Of a stretch of 14,328 nt of DNA, positions 1 through 6,506 are shown piece after piece. Source of the stretch: Candidatus Omnitrophota bacterium (GTDB taxonomy: Bacteria; Omnitrophota; Gorgyraeia; Gygaellales; Profunditerraquicolaceae); the NCBI GenBank assembly GCA_020063525.1, contig JAGUUJ010000042.1:1-14328 (forward strand). The letters are read 5' to 3'. Every line of letters begins with the position of its first letter. Position 1 is the first letter of the stretch. The position numbers were made by a program, and so were the translations under genes. The notes beneath the pieces are model-generated. The model saw only the letters and a list, made by a program, of their open reading frames with translations, did not search any database and was not told where the DNA came from.

Positions 1-1
1 C

Positions 2-292
2 GAGGTGGTTAGTGTCTATGATGGTTATCAGGCAATCAAGGCTGTTAAAAAAGATAATTTTAACATTGTGCTTATGGATGTCAAAATGCCCGGGATGAAC
101 GGCATAGATACCTTGAAGATTTTAAGGCAAATTGCCCCTAAGCTGACCGTTATCCTGATAACCGCCTTCGCCGACGACATCTTTTATAGAGAGAGCTTAA
201 AAAGCGGAGATTTCTAAATTATCCAAAAACCCATAGATATAGATAAGTTTCTTGCAATGTTAGAAAATATTCGAGGAAAAAAATCCCAATGA
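2..292 (+). pseudogene. Response-regulator receiver domain, 5'-partial, interrupted by in-frame TAA
   Basis: The visible protein is the middle and end of a CheY-like receiver domain; its start lies upstream of the window. The phospho-acceptor aspartate is in LMDVKMPGMNG and the conserved Thr/Ser position is in ITAFA. The reading frame meets TAA at 215-217, directly after the residues LKSGDF. The same frame then continues with IIQKPIDIDKFLAML, which contains the conserved receiver lysine (codon 227-229), and ends at TGA 290-292, overlapping the next start codon by 4 bp. So one substitution, probably a sense codon changed to TAA, splits an otherwise intact domain, and the truncated product would lack the essential KP motif. 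The ATGA overlap suggests that the gene was originally coupled to the kinase that follows. It could be a true nonsense mutation or a sequencing or assembly error. Confidence 0.75.
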
Positions 293-1950
293 AGGAATGG
301 CGGATAGGGACCAAACTTGTCTTTGAATTTACATTGTGCATTATTCTATCAGCTATAATTGGAGCAGTAGCTATAGTTAATATCGCTAGGATAAGGGGAA
401 ATATTGCAGAGATCAAGATCTGTAAGGACATCGAAATAGAAGTCTTGGAGTGTAGAAGACAAGAAAAAAATATTTTATTATTAGGCCCTTATGAAAGAGC
501 GACATTGGAAGGGGAAGAAGAAAAGACCTATTTAGAGAAAATCAATGACAACTTGATTACCCTGAAAAAATTGGTAGAGGAGGGTAAAAAAAGAATAACC
601 GTAGCAGCAGAAGAAAAATTCAATGCCATTACCATTGAACTCGATAACTATAAGATATTTCTAAAGAAGACCGAAGCTAACTTTAAAGAGCGAAAGTCTA
701 TAATAGAGAATCTGGAAACAAATTTTGAAGAACTTCAAGGATTATCACAGGTTCAAGATAGTTCATCTGAAAAAATTGCGCCCATTATAGCCGAGGTCCA
801 TATACAAGTTCATCATTATATTAATTACCATAACAGTGAATATATAAATAAAGCAAAAATGGATATAGCTGCATTAAAAGAAGCTGTTGAAGACAAAAAA
901 ATTATCTCGCTCCTTGATGAGCATACAACTTTAATTAATCGCCTTATTGAGAATAGTAAAGTTATAGAGACTGATATTTTGAGTATGAGAAAAGGCGGCA
1001 GAAGGATGCAGCGGCTCGCATTAAATATTATTGGAGCGGTAGAAAAGAAGATATATGCTATCGAGAGGACGACAACAGTGGCGGTGTGGATGACGCTTAT
1101 TTTAATGGCGTTATTTCTAGGCACGATAAGCATCTTTTTTGTCCGAAGCATAACCGGGCCCATTCGTAAGTTAGTAACAGCAACCGCAGTTATTGCTAAA
1201 GGAGATTTGTCCCACCGGATAGCAATAGAATCTACCGATGAAATTGGAGAATTGGCGCGGTCATTTAATAAAATGGTCGGGGATTTAGAGAAGATAACCG
1301 TTTTAAAGGATTATCTGGGCAGCATCATAGGCCATGAATTTAAAAATCAATTAGGGGTGATGAGAAATTCCGTTTATTTTCTCAAAATGAAACTGCAGGA
1401 TGCGGATGAGAAAATAAAAAGGCATCTGGAAATCCTGGAAGGCGAAATTACAGAGACTAATAAAATTATTGAGAATATTTCAACCTTTGCCAGAACCAAA
1501 CAATTAGAACTCAAAGAACTGGATTTAAAAGAGCTTTTATTGGCAAGCATTGAAAAGGTTAAAATTCCCGAAAACATATCCATCGCTACGCACTTAGACA
1601 GGGATTTGCCAAAAATAAAAGCGGATGAAGTCCAGCTTACCGGGGTATTTGTAAATATAATTTTAAATGCGGTGGAGGCAATGGGCAGGGGAGGAAGATT
1701 AACCGTAAAAGCGCTTTACCGGGATGATTGCATAAATATTTTATTTGAGGATACCGGGCCGGGGATAAAAGAAGAAGATAAAAGAATGATTTTTGAGCCG
1801 TTTTTTTCTACCAAGGCCTCAAGCAGAGGACTTGGCCTTGCCACCTGTAGCGTCATTATGGAAGCGCATGGCGGGAACATCAATATCGAAAGTGAGATTG
1901 GCAAAGGAACAAAGGTAACCGTTAAATTACCGATTAAAAAAGATGAATAA
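289..1950 (+). CDS. Membrane sensor histidine kinase (4-helix sensor, HAMP, HisKA, HATPase)
   Basis: This 553-residue kinase should autophosphorylate on histidine in response to an envelope signal and pass the phosphate to a receiver. Membrane segments lie at about 9-30 and 264-285. The region between them (31-260) is a long, charged helical extracytoplasmic sensor; its CRRQEKNILLL stretch resembles helical bimodular (HBM) or TarH-type sensors, which is a tentative match. A HAMP domain follows at about 285-338 and ends in ELARSFNKMVGDLE. The phospho-acceptor is H349 in GHEFKNQL. The ATPase domain shows an N box with N460 (IILNAVEAM), a G1 box at 488-492 (DTGPG), an F box (IFEPFFSTK) and a G2 box at 514-518 (GLGLA). 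Its ATG overlaps the TGA of the preceding receiver frame, and its end overlaps the next regulator by 8 bp, so the three were probably translated together. The specific ligand cannot be told from sequence. Confidence 0.95.
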   Translation: MKEWRIGTKLVFEFTLCIILSAIIGAVAIVNIARIRGNIAEIKICKDIEIEVLECRRQEKNILLLGPYERATLEGEEEKTYLEKINDNLITLKKLVEEGKKRITVAAEEKFNAITIELDNYKIFLKKTEANFKERKSIIENLETNFEELQGLSQVQDSSSEKIAPIIAEVHIQVHHYINYHNSEYINKAKMDIAALKEAVEDKKIISLLDEHTTLINRLIENSKVIETDILSMRKGGRRMQRLALNIIGAVEKKIYAIERTTTVAVWMTLILMALFLGTISIFFVRSITGPIRKLVTATAVIAKGDLSHRIAIESTDEIGELARSFNKMVGDLEKITVLKDYLGSIIGHEFKNQLGVMRNSVYFLKMKLQDADEKIKRHLEILEGEITETNKIIENISTFARTKQLELKELDLKELLLASIEKVKIPENISIATHLDRDLPKIKADEVQLTGVFVNIILNAVEAMGRGGRLTVKALYRDDCINILFEDTGPGIKEEDKRMIFEPFFSTKASSRGLGLATCSVIMEAHGGNINIESEIGKGTKVTVKLPIKKDE

Positions 1951-3541
1951 AGGCATCCATATCCTTATAGTTGAAGACGATGCCAATATGCGCGAAACCC
2001 TGAGCGACATATTGAACGAAGAAGATTATCTTATAACCGGGGTAGGAACTATAAAATCTGCCAAGGAAGAATTAAAAAATAAATTTTATAATCTGGTTCT
2101 GCTTGACCTTAAGCTTCCTAACGGAACAGGCCTTGATTTGCTGAAGGAGATAAAACAGCTCAATGAAGAGACAATGGTCATTGTATTTACCGGATTCGCT
2201 TCTCTTGAGAGCGCTGTTTCCGCAATGAACCAGGGCGCATTCAGTTATCTGCAAAAACCCCTTAATATTGATGAGTTAAAGATAGGCATAAAAAAAGCGC
2301 TCAAAATGCAGGAGCTTTCTTTAAGCAACCAGAATTTAATCGCAAGATTGCAGGATTTAAGCTTAAAAGAGCCCCTTACCGGCCTATACAACTATAGATA
2401 TCTAAGGGAAAGGTTATCTTCGGAGTTTAAGCGCGCAAAACGATACATTTTTCCGCTTTCTCTGATTATGCTGGACATAGATTACTTTAAATCCATAAAC
2501 GATATATACGGGCATCGATATGGCGACTTAATCCTTAAAGAATTTGCGCAGGAGCTGCTCAATTGCTCAAGGACTAACGATGTGGTTATCCGCTACGGCG
2601 GAGATGAATTCATCGTTCTTCTGCCTGACACTAACAGAGAAGGGGCGGTGATATTTGCAAAACGTTTATTCAGCGCGCTTACCGAGTATACTTTTGACCA
2701 GAAAAATAACCGCATAAAGCTAAAGGTAAGTATGGGGCTCTCAAGTTTTCCCGAGGGAGGCGTTAATACGGAATCGGGTTTTCTGGATTCAGCTGACCAG
2801 GCGCTGCGCGGCGCCAAGGAAAAAGGCGGAAACAGGGTATTTGTTTTTAAAAGCGCGAATGAGAAAGAGCTTGAGACGCTGCTCAAAGCGGGCAAAGAAG
2901 AAAACATAGATAAATTAAAAGAAAAACTGCTCCAGATGGAAAACCGCGTGAATCAGACGCTCCTGGAGTCAATATATGCATTTGCCAAAACAATAGAAGC
3001 CAAAGATTATTATACGGGTGAGCATGCCGAAAATATGGTCTCAATAGTTGTCGGCATTGCCAAGGAGCTTAATCTTCCTGAAAAGGAGATAGAAAACTTA
3101 GAGCACGCAGCCGCACTTCATGATTTGGGTAAAATCGGCGTTCCCGATAATATCCTGCAGAAAAAAGGAAAACTTACCAAGGAGGAACACAAGGCGATTG
3201 AGAAGCACCCTCAAATCGGAGCAGAAATCATCAGGCCGGTGCATTTTTTAAGCGAAGTGGTTCCTATTGTTCTCTATCACCATGAACGATACGATGGCTT
3301 GGGTTATTCTGCCGGACTAAAAGGAAAGGAGATACCTCTGGGCGCAAGGATTATTGCGGTTGCAGACGTGTATCAGGCATTAATCTCAGACAGGCCTTAC
3401 CGCAAGGCATACAGCAAAGAAGAGTCATTAAAGATTATCGAAGAAAACGCAGGAACCCATTTTGACCCTGAGGTGGTAAAGGCATTTATGAAAACAATTC
3501 AGCCAAAGATGCAGGAAGATAGGGATGCAAAAGAAAATTAA
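1943..3541 (+). CDS. Response regulator with receiver, GGDEF and HD-GYP domains (c-di-GMP turnover)
   Basis: This 532-residue cytosolic protein has three domains. The receiver (about 5-120) has acidic pocket E11/D12/D13, phospho-acceptor D55, T83 and K105. The diguanylate cyclase domain (about 140-305) has an intact GGDEF at 219-223 and an RxxD inhibitory site, RTND at 210-213, exactly five residues upstream. The phosphodiesterase domain (about 325-520) has H393/D394 in HDLGKIG and H446/H447 in HHERYDGLGYS, where the GYP proline is replaced by S456. Helical linkers rich in Glu, Lys and Leu separate the domains. Known family roles are making c-di-GMP from GTP (GGDEF) and hydrolysing it (HD-GYP); both sites look catalytically competent. 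The 8-bp overlap with the kinase gene implies that they are partners. Which activity dominates after phosphorylation cannot be read from sequence. Confidence 0.95.
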   Translation: MNKGIHILIVEDDANMRETLSDILNEEDYLITGVGTIKSAKEELKNKFYNLVLLDLKLPNGTGLDLLKEIKQLNEETMVIVFTGFASLESAVSAMNQGAFSYLQKPLNIDELKIGIKKALKMQELSLSNQNLIARLQDLSLKEPLTGLYNYRYLRERLSSEFKRAKRYIFPLSLIMLDIDYFKSINDIYGHRYGDLILKEFAQELLNCSRTNDVVIRYGGDEFIVLLPDTNREGAVIFAKRLFSALTEYTFDQKNNRIKLKVSMGLSSFPEGGVNTESGFLDSADQALRGAKEKGGNRVFVFKSANEKELETLLKAGKEENIDKLKEKLLQMENRVNQTLLESIYAFAKTIEAKDYYTGEHAENMVSIVVGIAKELNLPEKEIENLEHAAALHDLGKIGVPDNILQKKGKLTKEEHKAIEKHPQIGAEIIRPVHFLSEVVPIVLYHHERYDGLGYSAGLKGKEIPLGARIIAVADVYQALISDRPYRKAYSKEESLKIIEENAGTHFDPEVVKAFMKTIQPKMQEDRDAKEN

Positions 3542-3570
3542 GCTCGTAATATAAGAATTACTGTTAGATT

Positions 3571-3615
3571 TCCCTCACCAGTACGTCTATTGTAGTAAGG
3601 AAGGAGGGATTTTTT
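3571..3615 (+). terminator. Possible Rho-independent terminator after signalling cluster
   Basis: TCCCTC at 3571-3576 is complementary to GAGGGA at 3604-3609, and the second arm is followed at once by six T residues (3610-3615). The 27-nt loop is long, with only weak internal pairing, so the hairpin is not ideal. Its position, just downstream of the regulator stop codon and just upstream of the recA promoter, fits a terminator. Confidence 0.4.
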
Positions 3616-3617
3616 GT

Positions 3618-3646
3618 TTGACAGATAGATATTGTTAAGTTATAAT
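3618..3646 (+). promoter_or_regulatory. Consensus sigma-70 promoter for recA
   Basis: TTGACA at 3618-3623 and TATAAT at 3641-3646 both match the housekeeping consensus exactly and are separated by the ideal 17 bp. Transcription would start near 3653, giving a short leader of about 30 nt before the recA start codon. I see no recognisable LexA box (neither the CTG-N10-CAG nor the GAAC-N4-GTTC type) overlapping it, so SOS control is not evident. Confidence 0.85.
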
Positions 3647-3672
3647 TAGTGTCTCATTTGCAAAAATAAATT

Positions 3673-3677
3673 GGAGG
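3673..3677 (+). promoter_or_regulatory. Ribosome binding site that fixes the recA start
   Basis: GGAGG lies 5 nt upstream of ATG 3683. The only in-frame upstream alternative, TTG at 3671, overlaps this site and so cannot be the start it serves. Confidence 0.85.
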
Positions 3678-3682
3678 AAATT

Positions 3683-4714
3683 ATGATTCAAGAAAAAAAA
3701 TCACCATCTAAAGAAGTCTCCGAAGATATGTCTGACCGCCAGAAAGCACTGGAACTGGCGCTTTCTCAGATAGAGAAACAATTTGGCAAAGGCTCAATTA
3801 TGAAGTTGGGCGGAAAAATAAAGGTGGATGTAGAAGCCATACCTACAGGCGCGCTTACCCTGGATTTAGCTTTAGGAATAGGTGGCCTTCCGCGCGGCAG
3901 GGTTATTGAAGTTTTCGGCCCTGAGGCATCCGGTAAAACTACGCTTACTTTAAGCGTAATAAAAGAGATTCAGAAAAAAGGCGGGGTAGCTGCCTTTATT
4001 GATGCAGAGCACGCGTTTGACGCTACTTATGCTAAAATAATAGGGGTTAATTTAGATGACCTTTTAATCTCTCAGCCGGATACCGGAGAACAGGCATTAG
4101 AGATTACTGAGACATTGGTGCGCTCAAACGCCGTGGATATGATTGTGATTGATTCCGTGGCCGCGCTTACTCCTCGCGCAGAAATAGAAGGCGAGATGGG
4201 AGATGCGCACATGGGTTTGCAGGCGCGCTTAATGTCACAGGCGCTGCGGAAATTGACAGCAGCAATCAGCAAGTCTCGCACCTGTGTTGTTTTTATTAAC
4301 CAGTTAAGAGAAAAAATAGGTGTGATGTTTGGGTCTCCCGAAACTACGCCCGGAGGAAGGGCGCTTAAATTCTATTCTTCAGTGAGATTGGATTTAAGGA
4401 GGATTGCTACGTTGAAGTCAGGAGATGTTGTTATCGGCAATAGGATTAAGGCACGAGTGGTCAAAAATAAAATTGCGCCACCCTTTCGCGAGGCAGAATT
4501 TGAAATCCTGCACAACGAAGGTATTGCCAAGACAGCCAGTATTGTAGATGCAGCAGTGAATTTAGGTATTATCGAAAAGTCAGGAACCTGGCTTTCTTTT
4601 GGAAATGAGAAGCTTGGCCAGGGAAGAGATGCGGCCATAAAATTATTGAAAGAAAAACCCAAGTTACAGGAAGATATAGAAAAAGAAATACGCAAGAAGA
4701 TTTCCTTAGGTTAA
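3683..4714 (+). CDS. recA: RecA recombinase
   Basis: RecA forms filaments on single-stranded DNA in an ATP-dependent way, drives strand exchange and, in SOS-type bacteria, stimulates LexA cleavage. The 343-residue protein has normal length. The N-terminal oligomerisation helix region reads LALSQIEKQFGKGSIMKLG. The Walker A loop is GPEASGKTT at 79-87, and the Walker B strand is in DMIVIDSVAAL. The DNA-binding L2 region is recognisable from INQLREKIGVMFGSPETTPG. The C-terminal tail is short and weakly acidic. ATG 3683 is chosen because GGAGG lies 5 nt upstream. The gene follows a consensus promoter, and only 21 bp separate its stop from the start of the downstream protease, so a recA-protease-recX transcript is likely. 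Confidence 0.99.
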   Translation: MIQEKKSPSKEVSEDMSDRQKALELALSQIEKQFGKGSIMKLGGKIKVDVEAIPTGALTLDLALGIGGLPRGRVIEVFGPEASGKTTLTLSVIKEIQKKGGVAAFIDAEHAFDATYAKIIGVNLDDLLISQPDTGEQALEITETLVRSNAVDMIVIDSVAALTPRAEIEGEMGDAHMGLQARLMSQALRKLTAAISKSRTCVVFINQLREKIGVMFGSPETTPGGRALKFYSSVRLDLRRIATLKSGDVVIGNRIKARVVKNKIAPPFREAEFEILHNEGIAKTASIVDAAVNLGIIEKSGTWLSFGNEKLGQGRDAAIKLLKEKPKLQEDIEKEIRKKISLG

Positions 4715-4720
4715 TAAGGG

Positions 4721-4727
4721 GGAGGGG
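4721..4727 (+). promoter_or_regulatory. Ribosome binding site for the HtrA-family gene
   Basis: GGAGGGG lies 8 nt upstream of ATG 4736 in the recA-protease gap. It overlaps GTG 4727, which argues against GTG as the start. Confidence 0.75.
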
Positions 4728-4735
4728 TGGTTAAG

Positions 4736-5923
4736 ATGAAGAGGAAAATAATATTCTTCGGGACAGCCTTGTTAGCATTGAATCTCTTTTCACCTGCTAA
4801 TAGTCAGGAGGTAGTTACTCCCTCTTTTGAGGCATTTAGAATGGAAGATGCGATAATTAATGTAGCTAAAGCCGTTGGTCCAGCCGTGGTATCTATAAGC
4901 ACAGAGCATACGCAAAAGTTGAAAGGGGGAGGAAGAAGGTATTATTTCCGTTCTCCCTTTGGTGCATCGCCGTTTGGAGAAGAGGACCCTTTCCGTAAAT
5001 TCTTTGATGATTTCTTTGGTGAAATGCCTGATAGAGAATACAAGCAGAGGGGCCTGGGCTCAGGGGTGATTATTGACTCCAGGGGTTATATTCTAACCAA
5101 TCAGCATGTTATTGATGAAGCGGACAAGATAACCGTGACTTTATCCGACGGAAGAGATTTTAAAGGCGTAATCAAAGGCCAGGATGCGCGTTCAGACCTG
5201 GCAATCATTCAAATAAACGCGCATAATCTACCCGTGGCATCCTTAGGCGATTCTGATAATCTAAAGATTGGGCAGTGGGTTGTGGCTATCGGTAATCCAT
5301 TTGCTTTTGCCATGCAGAATCCTGAGCCCACTGTAACTGTAGGTGTAATCAGTGCGCTGCACCGTTCTTTAGGTCGCGCCCTTGGCCGGGATAGGGATTA
5401 TAATGACCTTATTCAGACAGACGCTGCTATAAATCCTGGTAATTCCGGCGGGCCTTTAGTTAATATTAAGGGCGAAGTTGCAGGCATTAATGTGGCAATA
5501 TTTACTACCAGCGGCGGTTATCAAGGCATTGGTTTTGCCATACCTATCAATAGTGCTAAAAAGATTATTGCTAAACTCATCGAAGGAAAAAAGGTAACCT
5601 ATGGCTGGTTCGGTGTAACAGTGCAGGATTTAACTGATGAGTTAGCAAAATACTTTGGCCCGACTGATAAAAACGGTGCGCTGGTAGTCAGTGTTTTGGA
5701 AAACAGCCCGGCGCAGAAAGCAGGTATAAAAGAAAGCGATATCATTAAACAACTTGATAATAAAGCTATTAATAATGTCAGGGAATTATTAAATGCAGTG
5801 GGAAAAGCTGAAGTTGGCCGTAAAGTAAAAGTGGTGGTCTTACGCGAAAAAAAAGATATGACCTTAGAGATTGAGGTTGGTGAGAGGCCGGAAAATTTAG
5901 AAGAGGTTTCAGAAGGTGGATAA
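4736..5923 (+). CDS. HtrA/Deg-family periplasmic serine protease with one PDZ domain
   Basis: This is a 395-residue trypsin-like protease of the DegP/DegQ/DegS family, which degrades or senses misfolded envelope proteins. The N-terminus has basic residues and a hydrophobic core ending near SPANSQE, which looks like a cleavable signal peptide, so the mature enzyme should be exported. The catalytic triad is H124 (TNQHVID), D154 (RSDLAII) and S237 (GNSGGPL). A linker rich in Gly, Arg and Phe (about 60-95) precedes the protease core. One PDZ domain follows at about 285-385, against two in DegP. ATG 4736 is preferred over in-frame GTG 4727 because GTG overlaps the GGAGGGG ribosome-binding stretch at 4721-4727. 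It sits between recA and recX with short gaps, which is an unusual place for it. The exact Deg subtype is uncertain. Confidence 0.95.
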   Translation: MKRKIIFFGTALLALNLFSPANSQEVVTPSFEAFRMEDAIINVAKAVGPAVVSISTEHTQKLKGGGRRYYFRSPFGASPFGEEDPFRKFFDDFFGEMPDREYKQRGLGSGVIIDSRGYILTNQHVIDEADKITVTLSDGRDFKGVIKGQDARSDLAIIQINAHNLPVASLGDSDNLKIGQWVVAIGNPFAFAMQNPEPTVTVGVISALHRSLGRALGRDRDYNDLIQTDAAINPGNSGGPLVNIKGEVAGINVAIFTTSGGYQGIGFAIPINSAKKIIAKLIEGKKVTYGWFGVTVQDLTDELAKYFGPTDKNGALVVSVLENSPAQKAGIKESDIIKQLDNKAINNVRELLNAVGKAEVGRKVKVVVLREKKDMTLEIEVGERPENLEEVSEGG

Positions 5924-5943
5924 TAATTAAGAAAAGTATAGAT

Positions 5944-6414
5944 TTGTTACAGAAAGCAAAGAATTACGCCTTCCTGCTTCTTAAGTTCAGGCTACGTAGC
6001 GAAAATGAGATTCGCCAGCGTCTAAAAAAGAAAAAATTTGATGCGGATATAATAGAAATGACCTTGTCTTTCTTAAAAGACAAAGGTTTTATTGACGACA
6101 ATTATTTCGCTAAAACGTGGATTGAGTCACGCATAAAAAAACCTTTAGGTATAAGAAGGCTAAGAGCAGAACTAAACCTAAAGGGTATTAATAAGGCAAT
6201 TATAGATACACAAATAAATGAAATTAAAAAGAGTTACCCTGAAGAAGATATAGTCGGAGGAATTGCCAAAGATAGGCTTAATAAATTAAAGGGCATCGAC
6301 CCTCAAAAAGCAAAGAGGCGTGTTTACGCATATCTTTTACGCCGCGGTTTCTCTCCCGAAGTAGTTATTGATGTCTTAAACAAAATTAATAATAGGGCCC
6401 CATTTTATAGCTAA
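5944..6414 (+). CDS. recX: RecX, RecA modulator
   Basis: RecX binds RecA filaments and limits or tunes their activity. The 156 residues consist of helical triplets typical of the family: LRSENEIRQRLKKKKFD, then FLKDKGFIDDNYFAKTWIESR, then KPLGIRRLRAELNLKGI, and a C-terminal YLLRRGFSPEVVIDVL. Length is normal. The start is uncertain. TTG 5944 has no good ribosome-binding site, while AAGGTGG at 5913-5919, inside the end of the protease gene, sits 6 nt before an in-frame ATT at 5926, and the frame is open between them. Translation from ATT would add six residues. Only about 20 bp separate it from the protease gene, so it should be co-transcribed with recA. Its 3' end overlaps a likely terminator hairpin. 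Confidence 0.93.
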   Translation: MLQKAKNYAFLLLKFRLRSENEIRQRLKKKKFDADIIEMTLSFLKDKGFIDDNYFAKTWIESRIKKPLGIRRLRAELNLKGINKAIIDTQINEIKKSYPEEDIVGGIAKDRLNKLKGIDPQKAKRRVYAYLLRRGFSPEVVIDVLNKINNRAPFYS

Positions 6415-6429
6415 GGGCGGCCCATTTTT
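6395..6429 (+). terminator. Likely terminator overlapping the recX stop codon
   Basis: GGGCC at 6395-6399 pairs with GGCCC at 6419-6423, and the second arm is followed by A and five T residues (6425-6429). The all-GC stem and T run fit a Rho-independent terminator closing the recA-protease-recX unit. The stem is short and the loop (19 nt) spans the recX stop codon. Confidence 0.5.
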
Positions 6430-6457
6430 CTAAAAATATTTCTAGGGGACACCCTTC

Positions 6458-6503
6458 CGATTGGTTTCAAAGACGTCCCTCGATTAGATTCAAAGACGTC
6501 CCT
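6458..6503 (+). repeat. 23-bp tandem duplication just upstream of alaS
   Basis: Two adjacent 23-bp copies (6458-6480 and 6481-6503) match at 21 of 23 positions. Both begin CGATT and end TTCAAAGACGTCCCT. The last base lies 3 nt before the alaS start codon, so the repeat occupies the place where a ribosome-binding site would be. The GTCCCT ends are complementary to AGGGGAC at 6444-6450 apart from one extra G, so alternative pairing in the leader is possible. Confidence 0.85.
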
Positions 6504-6506
6504 AAT

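Noticed and set aside
215..217. TAA as a recoded sense codon
   Set aside because: Recoding is known for TGA and TAG; other genes here (recX, hisA, hisI) end normally at TAA.
3542..3682. SOS (LexA) operator upstream of recA
   Set aside because: No CTG-N10-CAG or GAAC-N4-GTTC type palindrome overlaps the promoter.
6458..6503. Tandem repeats as a CRISPR remnant
   Set aside because: The two units are directly adjacent with no spacers, and no cas gene is nearby.
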